Part shown: positions 45,310 to 56,136 of the stretch, piece after piece
Position numbering within the stretch: the stretch's first letter is position 1
Layout: every line of letters starts with the position of its first letter
Source of the DNA: Symsagittifera roscoffensis
Taxonomy: Eukaryota > Xenacoelomorpha > Acoela > Convolutidae
DNA: 64,000 nucleotides
NCBI RefSeq assembly: GCF_963678635.1
Contig: NC_087063.1
Span: forward strand, 67,374,727-67,438,726
Reading direction: 5' to 3'
Notes under the pieces: model-generated
What the model was told of the DNA's origin: nothing
Seen by the model: the letters and a program-made list of their open reading frames with translations, nothing else
The model's database searches: none
Program-made: the position numbers and the translations under genes

Positions 45310-48178
45310 GCGACCGTTCGTTCATCATATTTGAGTCATGACGAGCTTTAGGACTTTGCATGATACAAGATCAGAATACAAAATTTGATCGCAGAAATCG
45401 GATTGTGTTGGTGTCGTTTTATGTGCTTGAAAGCTTTACAAGATCCAATCTGCACACCTATTTGGCGTCTGACTAATCACTTAATACCGTCTATCTTTTA
45501 GAATTTATGGTTAGCGTAAACTGTACTGGAATCGTTATGTAACAGTTTGTTACGTAACAGCAGAGTAACACAGCAGTTTATTCTTCTTACTTTTAGTCAC
45601 ACCGGTGGAATTTTCCGTGGTCGCTTACGTGCTAACAAGGCGGCTATAGCTGATGGGATTTCAGGCCGAATTTCAAAATTTTGTTTTTAAGACCGAAAAA
45701 TTACATAAAAACTCGAAACTCGTTAATTGGTCATTTTGATAGGTTATGCATCTTTCTTATTTCATGCTATCAGTATCTTATGGATTGCTGTTTAGAAAAA
45801 AATTGGACATGTTAGACTATTTAAAATAACGAACAACCAAATTTGTAACTGTCACTAAAAGCTTGCGCTTTAGTTTTAATTTCGGCTTGACGTGCCTTCG
45901 ACTGAAAGTCCCCCTCGCCAGTTTTGCATTGAGTTTTGCATTTTCAGTGAGGCCTATAGCATACGGTTGCGTGCCATTACGCCTACCACTCAAAACGTAT
46001 ACTTTTTTCGGCGGGCCATTACGTAACGTTTTGAGTTAAAGTACTTAGCGTAAATTCGAACAGATTTGTGGTGCATAAATTAAATTAGCGCATGGTTGCT
46101 GAAAATTTTACTTAAATTGAGTTTACTAAAAAAGCTGTATTCTATACGATACGTCAGTCTAACGTACACGAAAAATAGGACCACACAATGTGCAAGAAAG
46201 GGAGTTACGTAACAAAAAGTAGACAAGAAAATCATTAAGTAGACACGTCATTAAGTAGACAATTACAATATTAACCAATCAGAATCGAGAACAAGAAGCA
46301 AATTTCGGAAATGCATAATTATTAATTATTTATATCCTGAGTTTGCTTTTTTATCGTTTCTGATTGCTCAATGTAGTATTTGTCTATTTCTGACCGGTAT
46401 GAAATAAAGGTTGTCTACTTTTTCACATCACCCCTAGAAAACGCTAGATAGAACAGAAAAATTGCTATAAACCGAGGTAACCGGTGGTAAAAAGCTAAGA
46501 CCCGATAGCTCTAACTTCCAAAACAGAAGAATAGTAACGAAGCATTTAAGATTCACTATACCAGCACAAAAAAAAAACATTCCAGACGAAGCTGTTGTAG
46601 ACGAACTCTTTTGGCATCCGAGTTTTCGCATTATTTATCGCAGTTTCGAATGTTTGCCCTTATTAAGTAATGTCCCTCATTTCAGATGCAGTTGCATTTT
46701 TGTTCTGTTTTCGACGAAATGCTTAATCGGTTGTTTGCACGCTACGCTGCATACACTAAGTCTACTGGGTGCCGGACATCAAGCCTACGGACTTCAAGCC
46801 GATCATAAAATGAGGGACTTCAAGCCAAATATTTCCTCAAAAAGTCACAAAATATGATTAATTTGACTGGTTTGAGAAATTTCTCAAAATCATGATCTTT
46901 CGTAGCCAGTTTTTGGCTTTGCATAAAATCTCAGCCTCTAATTGATGAAAACCTCGTTGATGCACTTTTTATGTGTATAATTTTTTCATTTCAAAATCCG
47001 GCTGATGTAAGTTGTGGATGCCATTCCTAAGAGTGCATTGTTATGAATAACGCTCATTATGGACTAAACTAGTCTACATTTTTGAGGAATACTATTTTTC
47101 AGATGAAAAAATAGTGTAAATTTCGGCATGAAGTCTCGTCGGTTTGTTGTATAAGACTAAAGTCCAGTACAGAAGAGAACCGTACGCAGCGGAAGTATTA
47201 ACAGACAGCAGCGTAGAGCGTAGTTACGTTAGGTTATTGGTATAGGTAAGAGAAAAAAGGGGAAATTCCGCCGCCGCCGAAGCAGCCATTGTTCAGTTCA
47301 GCCTATCCGCGTAACTTGAGTTTTCGAATCGCTTCTTACATAATTCAGTGCACACTTTGAGTTGAATTCTTGTTGTTGCACTGTTAACTGAATTCAGTCA
47401 AATTCACAAATTCAAACATCGAGTTTATAGCTTTTGTTTTAATTCCCTCCCTCACGTTTCTTATTATCTATCACCATAGCCATAGCCGAACCGGGACCAA
47501 GGTAGAATATTTACTGAGCCGCACAAACGTAAATACGAAAACGTCAGAAGGGCTGCGAAGCTGCAAGGCACAGAAAACAACCCTAGATATTCGTTTTTCT
47601 GCTTGGGTAAGTTTCATTTTCATTGAAAAGGCGGCTTCCTTCTTGCTTGAATTAACACGACAGTTATATATCTGCATTGCATATTTTGCATAACATTTCA
47701 AGTTAGCTTTTCGCTGCGTTTGTGTATTTTCTCAATTTTGTGCCAAAAATCTGCGAACCGAATTTGTTTTATATTCCGTTTTTGTTATGTTACATGTGCT
47801 AGAAATTTAATTTGTTTCTATCCTGTGAAGCAACTCTTTGTAAATCAAAGAACGAATTTTAGCCGTTATTTCACGTCATCTCTCGCTGCTTTGTTATTTC
47901 ATGCTAAAATGAGGAAAACTGGAAAAGTTCTTTTCAAATTGGCCGTCAGAGCATTTTCAATTCATCATTTTTCATTGTGTGTTTTTCAACTTCAGTTCTT
48001 CAACGATTGGTTTTGAAAAAAATCTGTGACGAACTTAAGTTTAGACTATAACGTTTTTTCGTGACTTAACTGGCTTTTATTTAATTCTGGTGCGGCCTTC
48101 TATATTTTTTCTTTGTTTATTTTATTACCATATCAAATCTGGTCTTATTTTTGTTTATTATTGATTGTGCTGGCCAAC
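45310..48178. other. Gene-free region upstream of the SLC6 gene
   Basis: No gene is called. A TTAACCAATCAGAATCGAG copy of the dispersed repeat lies at 46271. TTACGTAAC palindromes occur near 45548, 46022 and 46204. A GC-richer patch with CCGCCGCCGCCGAAG at ~47268 may belong to the SLC6 promoter or 5' leader. Open frames at 46654-46857 and 47720-48016 show no known motif; the second could be leader sequence. Confidence 0.45.
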
Positions 48179-50029
48179 ATGACGGTCGGCAAAGATGGCG
48201 TCGACTGCAAAAAAGAGGACGAAGACTCCGCCAAAGTCATCGACCGTCAAGGTCGCGAAACTTGGAAAGGCAGTTTTGATTTCCTGATGACATTAATTGG
48301 CTTCAGCGTCGGAATCGGGAATCTGTGGCGCTTCCCCTATCTGTGTTACAAAAATGGAGGGGGTGTGTTCCTGATACCTTACTTCATTACTCTGTTCGGA
48401 GCAGGGGTTCCTCTGATATTCCTAGAGGTCTCGTTGGGCCAATTTATGTCGAAGAGTGGAACGTCAGCGTGGAATCTGTTTCCCTTAGCGAAAGGCCTCG
48501 GAGTCGCTACGCTGATTATAGTTAGCAATCTGAGCCTCTATTACATTGTAGTTATCGCTTGGACTGTTTACTATCTCTACTCTACTTTTACTCTGGGCGA
48601 CTTGCCATGGACCAAATGTGCTGACCCGAATGGAACTGTCTGCCGAGACTACCAATCTCTCGTCGACCAATCAGAATCGAGCAGTAATGTCTCGTACCAG
48701 GAGCCGGCAGAATATTTCTGGGAGCATAATGTCTTGCGGCTCTCGGATTCCATGGAAATTGGGGGGACGGTTCAGCCTCATATGGTAATTTCTCTCGCAG
48801 TTTCTTGGCTCATAGTATACATTTGCATAGTTCGAGGGGTTCAATGGACTGGAAAAATTGTTTGGTTTACTGGACTTTTTCCCTACGTTATGCTAGTGAT
48901 TTTATTTCTTCGTGGAATCACCTTAAATGGAGCTATGAGCGGGATTGTTTACTACCTAAAGCCAGATCTTTCCAAACTTACAGAGGGAGGTGTTTGGCTC
49001 GATGCTGGAACCCAGATTCTGTTTTCCATGTCTCTAGGAACTGGAACTATGCCAACCCTGGGAAGCTACAACAAATTCACCCACAATTGTCTGAAAGATG
49101 CCATTTTATTTTCAGTAATAAACTGTCTGACCAGTATTTTTGGCGGCGTTTGTATTTTCTCAGTTCTGGGCTACATGGCGTATGAACGAAATATACCCAT
49201 TTCCGAGGTGGCCGAAGGGGGTCCCGGGCTAACTTTCATTGCTTACCCCAAGGCACTGTCGCTGATGCCCTTCGGTGCAAAATTACTAACTGGTGCTTTC
49301 TTTCTTATGATTTTATTCCTCGGATTAGACAGCCAATTCGTAGGCGTGGAAGGTCTGGTTTCTCAATTTATGGATGCTTTTCCCAACAGATATTTCAGAC
49401 ACAAACACGCCAGATCAATCCTTATCACAATTATCTGTGCCCTTTGGTTCGTCATCGGAATCGTTTTTGCGACTAACAGCGGAATGTATTACTTCCAAAT
49501 TATGGACTTCTATTCAGCTAGTGGATTCGTTTTACTGTTTGTAGGTCTAGGTGAGGCGATTGCTATCGCCTACTGCTACGGAGGCAAACGCTACGTCAAA
49601 GACCTCGAAGCTATGATGAAGATTCGAATCCCCAAATATTTTCTATTCTGTTGGTATTTTTTCACACCTTTTACCTGTATCTCCATTGGCGTTATGTATT
49701 GGATTAAGCTAGAGCCTCTAAGTTATCATAACTACACGTACCCGCTTTGGAGTGCGTTTCTAGGGTGGACTATTGTTATTTTCACTGTCGGCGCGATTCC
49801 GCTTACTGCAATCGTACAGATTTGTCGGCACCGCAACAATATCGCCGACGTCAAACGAGCAGTGCTTCGGGAGCACCAGATTCATCCCGGGTCCGAACAA
49901 CCTTATGAAGTCATCCAACGAGAGATCTCGGCAATATCCGACAGCTTCCCTGCAATCGATTTACACGGCCAAGACGATATCCCGCCCCTTGTACAATGCA
50001 AGCCACCTCAGTATATTTCGGCCGTTTAA
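48179..50029 (+). CDS. SLC6 family sodium/chloride-dependent transporter (GABA/taurine/creatine-like branch)
   Basis: Plasma-membrane symporter that takes up a neurotransmitter-type amine or amino acid with Na+ and Cl-. 616 residues in one uninterrupted frame, the usual family length. Helix 1 has GIGNLWRFPYLCYKNGGG (~45-62), which lines the Na+ and substrate sites; then LIFLEVSLGQF, an extracellular loop 2 with two Cys (KCADPNGTVC) and N-glycosylation sites NGT and NVS, helix 6 ILFSMSLGTGTMPTLGSYNK, ISEVAEGGPGLTFIAYPKAL, and helix 8 LGLDSQFVGVEGLV. Twelve helices are expected. The YLCYKNGGG and GLDSQF signatures resemble the GABA/creatine/taurine/betaine group; the exact substrate is uncertain. 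The start chosen is the first ATG (A at -3); the frame is open 22 codons further upstream without an ATG. Introns in the 5' leader cannot be excluded. Confidence 0.93.
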   Translation: MTVGKDGVDCKKEDEDSAKVIDRQGRETWKGSFDFLMTLIGFSVGIGNLWRFPYLCYKNGGGVFLIPYFITLFGAGVPLIFLEVSLGQFMSKSGTSAWNLFPLAKGLGVATLIIVSNLSLYYIVVIAWTVYYLYSTFTLGDLPWTKCADPNGTVCRDYQSLVDQSESSSNVSYQEPAEYFWEHNVLRLSDSMEIGGTVQPHMVISLAVSWLIVYICIVRGVQWTGKIVWFTGLFPYVMLVILFLRGITLNGAMSGIVYYLKPDLSKLTEGGVWLDAGTQILFSMSLGTGTMPTLGSYNKFTHNCLKDAILFSVINCLTSIFGGVCIFSVLGYMAYERNIPISEVAEGGPGLTFIAYPKALSLMPFGAKLLTGAFFLMILFLGLDSQFVGVEGLVSQFMDAFPNRYFRHKHARSILITIICALWFVIGIVFATNSGMYYFQIMDFYSASGFVLLFVGLGEAIAIAYCYGGKRYVKDLEAMMKIRIPKYFLFCWYFFTPFTCISIGVMYWIKLEPLSYHNYTYPLWSAFLGWTIVIFTVGAIPLTAIVQICRHRNNIADVKRAVLREHQIHPGSEQPYEVIQREISAISDSFPAIDLHGQDDIPPLVQCKPPQYISAV

Positions 50030-51345
50030 AACCTTTCTTGGAAAATATCGGAAGCTGAATCATTCCACCGCGAACTCATTTTAACGTTGATTATAAATAA
50101 GTTCAGTTTTTTAATGTTAACTGGATAGCGAATTAAGTGCACATATTCTAGTTTTACGTCAGATTGTTGAATTGAACTAGATTTCCTCGGCGCATTTTAA
50201 AATCGGCTTGCACTAAGTAAATCTCTCATTTTTTCATGCAGAATATCTGACAAATTGTAAACATTTGAATTGTATTATACCTTTGTGAAACAATTTTCAT
50301 GCTAAACATGCACTGGCATGAAATTTGTCCATAGATTCTCTACATGTTTCAATGACCAGAATTCAATTATTTTGCAAATAATAATTACCACTTGGAGTGC
50401 GGTGGTGATTTTTGAGAAGAATGGCTAAACTCTCCGCATCTCAGTCGAAAGGTCGTGCTTTTGAAACCCAGCATGATTTGTGTAAAATAGTTTGTTTTTG
50501 AGATTCAGTGTATCTTTTACAAAGCAACTGGAACTGCTCGTGGCGTAGCTCGAAGCATAGATACTTCAGTTCAACTAAGAGATGAAGGCGCTAGCAACTT
50601 CACGATCCCATGTCAACGTCAAAGCATTGATTAAGAGTCTCCAGTGGGCTAAACTAGCAATATTTTTCATGACAGGGTATTTATGTAGGGACTAACTAAT
50701 TCTATGAGGACAATGGTGCCGAAATTAGATTCCAAATTGACTAAAAAAATTTCCAGGTAATGAGTGTGACAGACACAGAAGTCAGCGCGCTTGGCGCTGA
50801 AAACATCAAGTTTGATTGTCTGTATATTCGATTTCCTTCCAATTTTGTATTGCGTTACCATAGAAACAAAATGTTGTGGGTCTAATTAAAAACTTCAAGA
50901 AAGGAGAGGCGATTTATAAGGAGATATTTCACCAGAATAGGTTGAATTTGAGAACGAACAATCAGGAAACTCGAAAGCTCAAAATGGAAAGTTTTTTCTT
51001 TAACAATGGAAACTGATGTCAAAAAGGAACAGATTATTGAATTATCCAACCTTTACCCCTTCATTGAAGTACCCATTTGTTGATTCTATCGACTCGTGCG
51101 ATTTGGATGCAAGGCAACGAAATCTCAACCCAATCTGATCTGGAGAGCAGAGGTTTCATTTTTTTCAGCAATTGTTTTTGAGATGATGTATTATGGGCCT
51201 ACTATCAAAAAAATTGAATTCCTTCGAGGTATAAGTATCTGTATTCAGTGTTTGTCCGTTAATAACACAGTACGTTTTAAACATGTCTTAAGCACTTTAA
51301 AACGCCTGTCAGAAATTGCGTGTTATTTTCTCGTGTCATAAATGA
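50030..51345. other. SLC6 3' flank, largely gene-free
   Basis: No canonical AATAAA follows within several hundred bases. Contains the tRNA-like SINE candidate (50390-50640). Open frames at 50861-50667 (minus) and 51096-51341 (plus) have no known motifs, although the second lies directly before the hAT remnant and might be decayed transposase. Confidence 0.5.
50390..50640 (+). mobile_element. Possible tRNA-derived SINE fragments
   Basis: Two tRNA-like promoters in tandem: ATGGCTAAACTC (box A-like) with TTTTGAAACCC (box B-like, ~50456), and CTCGTGGCGTAGCTCG (box A-like, ~50536) with CTTCACGATCCCATG (~50582). The last stretch resembles the tRNA-like element at 17.9 kb. The matches are imperfect. 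Confidence 0.35.
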
Positions 51346-51531
51346 CGTCATAACAAGCCAGCCTCCGATATGTGCTTGAGATTACTTGCACTTGTTCGCA
51401 CCTCGGCCGGCCTCGAAAGAGTTTTCTCGACCATGGGAATGGTTGAAGACGGTAAAAGAAACAACTTGGACAGTGCAAAAGCGGCAAAACTTTCATTTGT
51501 AGGCGTGCTCTTAATGATTGAGTCTCAGTAA
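51346..51531 (+). pseudogene. hAT transposase C-terminal dimerisation domain remnant
   Basis: A short frame with LRLLALVRTSAGLERVFSTM, then GKRNNLDSAKAAKLSFVGVL and the stop at 51529-51531. The S-A-x-x-E-R-x-F-S core, followed by K-R-x-x-L and a K-L-x-F-x helix, is the classic end of hAT-superfamily transposases, which cut and paste DNA. The catalytic RNase H-like part upstream was not found (stop at 51343). It is an end fragment only. Confidence 0.75.
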
Positions 51532-51818
51532 AAAACGTTTTTGCTTAGTTTTTAATTTTGACATTTTAAACATTAATGACGTTATAAACGTTTGAAACTA
51601 TTTAAACGTCCTTTTTCTAAAAATGACATAAATTGACCTCCACTGTCTGCAATGAGAAATGAGGCATGCTAGGCCATATCCATTGTCATAGTGCTAAATC
51701 GGTCATTTGAGTCTATTTAATTTATGTTATTCTTCTGTCAATAATTTCTGTTCTGTTCGATGGTAGCCATCATTGATAGGTACTGGCGTTTGGAGTGTCT
51801 GACACCGTGGGTTGTTAC

Positions 51819-52190
51819 TTGGGGATTTGGTTCAAAGTACCAAAATACGTTTTTAACATGGCACAGACAGCAGGACAAAGTGGGAGAAAAACCCACTTCA
51901 GGATTACATTTTTTTGACCGCTCAGACACGCAGAGCCGCCCATGTTGTTGGAATTCTGGGTAAACTGTTTCCATTGAGGATTAGCTGCGAAACATTCGAT
52001 CAACTTGGGGATTTGGTTCAAAGTACCAAAATACGTTTTTAACATGGCACAGACAGCAGGACAAAGTGGGAGAAAAACCCACTTCAGGATTACATTTTTT
52101 TGACCGCTCAGACACGCAGAGCCGCCCATGTTGATGGAATTCTGGGTAAACTGTTTCCATTGAGGATTAGTTGCGAAACATTCGATCAAC
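51819..52190. repeat. 186-bp tandem duplication in the 5' part of the plus-strand Gypsy
   Basis: 51819-52004 and 52005-52190 are nearly identical (two or three differences, such as TTGTTGGAA/TTGATGGAA and TTAGCTG/TTAGTTG). 186 is a multiple of three, so any reading frame through it is kept on both strands; this explains a 124-codon minus-strand frame built of two equal halves. Confidence 0.92.
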
Positions 52191-52720
52191 CATTCGAACT
52201 TTTATTGCGCTAGTAGCTTGACAAACGCGAAAATAGCAGCCTCGCTGATAGATGTGGATGCGAAAAATTGGTTAGAATCCGATCAAATACTGATTTTAAA
52301 CTTAAACATGTGCCTCGGAGAGAAAGGACAAGATGAGCTGCATAAAAAGAAACCACACTTAAATCTTGGGGCGACGCTCTAACCGAGGGTGCTGGACGCA
52401 ATCGAAGGGGAGCTCAAAAAGGAACGCAACGAAACGTACAAGGTTTTCCAACAGCTATCGGGAAAAAAACGGATTGGAGAGAATCACTGAGGCAATTCCA
52501 CTCAGTATTAAGCAGGCTCGCGGCGATATGTAATTTCCGAACTTCGAACTGGCCGGGGAGAGGACGTGGTCAAATCCAAGGGCGAGGACAATTCAGAGAG
52601 AGAACGAACAAGGGGAATCGAAGATGCTACATTTGCGATAAGCCGGGTTTCACGAGAGCGCATATGAGTGATGTGCGGCGAAAAACGAGTGGGGCAATTT
52701 GAACGAACATGTAGGGCGAA
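52190..52720 (+). pseudogene. Gypsy gag (capsid part and zinc knuckle)
   Basis: Frames in succession contain LIDVDAKNWLESDQILILNL, ERNETYKVFQQLSGKKR (the minus-strand copy has RNETFETFQLLSRKQR) and a Gly/Arg-rich part with a first knuckle CYICDKPGF (52630). Stops are present at ~52380 and in the FHSVLSRLAA segment. Confidence 0.65.
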
Positions 52721-53250
52721 GAAAAGTAACAGAAGAAGCTCATCGCTGGGAATGATACAAGAACACGAAAATCATGAGCAATTCGAGTCCGAAGTCATGG
52801 GTGAAAAAACATCCCCACATGAGAGCTCAGTGGGATGGGTCAATATACCCCTGAGGAGCACCCGGTCATGGGACTCGGACAGCTCAGCGGACTACCTTGT
52901 TATGCCGATACGATCGAAGAAAATTACAGAAGTTAAGATGGCGGGCGAAAAATTACCAATCAAAATCAATGGATGCAAAGCAATTGTGTGGATGGATAAT
53001 GGACCACCAATTTCAAAATTCCTTATTTGGGAGCTCCAAAAAACGCTAGGCGCCACAGGCATCCAGTTGCAGGAAGTAACGCCGAAGGATAAAAAAAATT
53101 GGCGATTGCGGTAACAATCCAAAAAACTTACTTGGGAATATGAAGCTAGAACTTCTGTCCAACGGATTGGAGACTTCAGCATCCATCAAGGTCATTGGCG
53201 GAAACCGACCATCAATCATAGGACGCGACCTGATGGACGAACAAATTTAA
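52668..53250 (+). pseudogene. Gypsy second knuckle and protease
   Basis: The frame 52668-53114 has CGEKRVGQFERTC (knuckle with its second Cys and His lost), SSVGWVNIPLRS, DSDSSADYLVMPIRSKK and LPIKINGCKAIVWMDNGPPI. The protease site DSG has become DNG, which should abolish activity. A GRD block (IIGRDLMDEQ) is in another frame at ~53215. Confidence 0.75.
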
Positions 53251-53439
53251 CAGTTACTCAACAAAAAGGAAGAAAAGTGCTGATAATGTTGAAAGATAAA
53301 GTTGACGGCGAAATAGATAATCTGATGGAGCGAGGGCAACAAGAAAAAAAAGAAGACTGTTCGGACAAGTTTTTTGTATCGCCAATCGTGATAACGGTTC
53401 GGTAAAATTCGCAATCGTGTACATAAACAAGTACACAAG

Positions 53440-53910
53440 AACAAGTACCAAATGCCGAATATTAAAGATCTGGCCGCCGTCGGGCAAACGATAAATGAAA
53501 AGAAATCAGGCGAAAAATTTTTCTCAACAATAGATCTAACATATGCATACGGGCAATTGCTGCTGAAACAAGAAACTAGCTTACAGTGAATTTTTTCTTA
53601 GTTGGAGGTAAATCGACCGGTACATAACGATTCGAGACCAGATTTTACGCTCTAACAACAATGCCGGCGGAGTTTCAACGGGTAATGGATTCTATACCAG
53701 CTAAATACCCACAGGCACATGCATTTATTGAGAAAGTTTTGAGAAAATTTGAAAACATGGCGCTAAAATTAACGAAATGTAATTTCACACAAAATCACGT
53801 CCACTGGAGTATTGCCATTTATTCAGAAAATGGAGCCAATCGAAGCATTAAAACCGCCCCGCACACTGTCGCAGTTCAAACCATTGATGGGGTCGTTTTA
53901 TAGCTTTGCA
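53440..53910 (+). pseudogene. Gypsy reverse transcriptase with the catalytic motif deleted
   Basis: 53452-53560 carries MPNIKDLAAVGQTI and FSTIDLTYAYGQLLL, the first RT aspartate block. The frame 53661-53903 has MPAEFQRVMDSIPAKYPQAH, then AFIE joined directly to KVLRKFENMALKLTKCNF. Against the minus-strand copy, the segment with FIDDILVISKG and the next ~15 residues is missing, so the active-site DD is gone. Confidence 0.8.
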
Positions 53911-53961
53911 AAAGTACTTACCTGCATTGGCAGAATCGAGAGTGCTCTTAGGCGAATATAA

Positions 53962-54520
53962 ATGGATAAACCTATAAATTATAACCGGAAAAACGAATAT
54001 ACTTGGACACCAGAGTGCCAAGCTGCATTTGAAAAGTTAAAAAGCCAAGTGGCCATAGAAGTGCAACTTAGGCATTTTGACGTCTATAAGGATATCAGAA
54101 TAGTGTGCGACGCAAGCGATAATTGGTTGTGTGCCGTATTAGAACAACTTGGTTCCGAGGGCTAGCACCGATATCGTTCGCATCCCGCTACTCAAACGTT
54201 GCGGAAAAAAAGTACTCAACAATTGAGATGGAAATGCTCGCAGTGGTCTGGGGGCTGAATATATCCGTATTTTGTCTTGGATAGAAAACTCTAAGTTATT
54301 ACCGACCATGAATCACTTGTATCGCTGTTAAACCGGAATAAAAAATTAAAATGATGTTCAGTCGTTTAACAAGTTGGTTAGACCGAATAATTCCGTTCGA
54401 TTTCGAAGTCGAACATGTGCCGCGAGCAAGAATCGGTCTGGCGGACTGTCCTTCCCGCAATCCGAATACTGAAGCAAAACCGGTGTCAGCCCAAGATAGT
54501 ATGTTAATTGCCACAAATAT
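53962..54520 (+). pseudogene. Gypsy RNase H and connector
   Basis: TWTPECQAAFEKLKSQVAIE, IRIVCDASDNWLCAVLEQLG, then in other frames KKYSTIEMEMLAVVWG (~54210) and ITDHESLVSLLNRNKKL, ending with ARIGLADCPSRNPNTEAKP (54429). A stop follows GSEG at 54165. Confidence 0.75.
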
Positions 54521-54976
54521 AGTATGTTTTTTTTCTGTTCGAAGCGCTGTCAGATTCAAAAATGGGAGAATATCCAGGCGCCATAATAAAACATAGATCA
54601 GAAACCAAACTGAGCGAGCTGAAATTAACCAATCAAAATGTAGTTAGCAAACTTGGCAAAGTTAAACGGCGGATGGAGGGCTACTCATCATACAACGATC
54701 AACCAGCCAATCAGAGAACGGCAAATTGCACATGTCGATGGTCACGAGAGGCATCCCGCCTACGGTCGCGCAACAAAATCGATATTTTACTTATTGTAAA
54801 CATAGGCAGAATGAAATTTTAAATCATCAGTCAATCAACATGGAGAAAGCATTCAGAAAACTACAAAAGTTTTTAGAGCCACTCCTGAGTATAGATAGCA
54901 GTAATGATAACGAAGTGGAAGAATTACAAGAAGAAGGACAATTGAAAGCTTTTTGCAGCGAAGACAACCAGTACAA

Positions 54977-55014
54977 AGAGCAAGACTCAATTCCAAGAGC
55001 AAGACTCAATTCCA
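54977..55014. repeat. 19-bp tandem duplication
   Basis: AGAGCAAGACTCAATTCCA occurs at 54977 and again at 54996 in the Gypsy connector; 19 bp breaks the frame. Confidence 0.85.
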
Positions 55015-55319
55015 AGAGCAATTCCTTCAGCGTTTGTAGGCGAAACATTTTCCCACAATCGACTCCTCGAACATTCTCATGTCAATAGTTCCCCAAAATT
55101 GCAAAACTGTGCCAAAAAACGCGTAGTTTACCGAAATTTTCAACCTCCACTTCATCGTGTTCTAATTATCTAATCCTCAACTTGAAGCAAAATACAGAAT
55201 AATCGAAACAAAAGACCCAGCTACAGCCTCAGAAAGGCGCACAATGAACAGATACTATGCGAAGTTTGTCAACAACTTTGACGTGCGGGACAACTGTTTA
55301 TGGTCAGATGACAAATGAT

Positions 55320-55480
55320 TGATAGCCAACACACTACACAAGGCACTTTACAACCGACTACACCATTACCACCATGGAAAAAGCAACATGTTTGCGGGGC
55401 AAAGATCATATAGTACCCGATATATCCATAGAAATTTTGCATCTTTAGCAGAAAACTGCCGGGATTGGGTACTTGCTGGT
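55320..55480 (+). pseudogene. Gypsy integrase zinc-finger remnant
   Basis: LHKALYNRLHHYHHGKSNMF, then YIHRNFASLAENCRDW. It lines up with the finger of the minus-strand copy (NRIHCFNHCRSNMF ... YLHRSLVAAADGCKEC). Both His are present; the second Cys is lost. Confidence 0.7.
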
Positions 55481-55500
55481 AAGAACCATTAAAACAATAT

Positions 55501-55552
55501 GCACCAAGGGTGACATAGGGAAAACAGCACCAAGGGTGACATAGGGAAAACA
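55501..55552. repeat. 26-bp tandem duplication
   Basis: GCACCAAGGGTGACATAGGGAAAACA-type unit at 55501 and 55527; frame-breaking, between the integrase finger and core. Confidence 0.9.
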
Positions 55553-55579
55553 CCAGAACCAAGGGAGCCCAATGAGGCA

Positions 55580-56030
55580 GTTCAAATATATTTTAGGGCC
55601 TATTAATTACCTCAAAGAGTCAAAAAGCAATCTAATAGTAGCAGTGGATCAGTTTTCACGATAGCCATCGGCAATGGTATGCAATACAAATCGCACAGAC
55701 AAAACTATCAATTTTGTAAAATCCTACATAAATAATAACGGGGTGCCTAGAAAATTTCATGTAGACTAGGGGACGAACTTCATAGCAAAAAATGTAGAAA
55801 ATTTTTGCAATAATGAAGTAATCGAAATCATACAACCTCCGGCTACCGGATGCATCGAATGAACAATAGGAAGTTTGATGAACTCGATACTAACATTTGC
55901 TGGTGAAGAAAACTAGGAGCCCTGGGAGAAAATGGTGGAAAGGGCCCTCAGCGCACTTCGGTTCTCACCAAACGCTACGCTAAAAAGTAACGCCATTCGA
56001 GGCACACCACGGAAGAGAAGCAAATACGGT
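55580..56030 (+). pseudogene. Gypsy integrase catalytic core with premature stops
   Basis: One frame, crossed by several stops, contains NLIVAVDQFSR (first D), KFHVD-stop-GTNFIAKNVE (second D), PPATGCIE (catalytic E) and VERALSALRFSPNATLKS. The D, D and E are all still readable, but stops sit right after FSR, FHVD and CIE. This is the part missing from the minus-strand element. Confidence 0.75.
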
Positions 56031-56136
56031 AACACAAAACTTAACGAAAATACATTCCCTCAATAAGTTAAACTGGTCTTAACTACTAAAATTCAAATCT
56101 GCCTGTTTAAATGAACAAGACCCAGAGGCACAGAAA

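Noticed and set aside
48113-48178. 22-codon N-terminal extension of the transporter
   Set aside because: It starts at TTG and would add a hydrophobic segment unlike family N-termini. The first ATG at 48179 has a good context.
51815-52189. 124-codon minus-strand frame with two equal halves
   Set aside because: Explained by the in-frame 186-bp duplication. The element around it reads on the plus strand.
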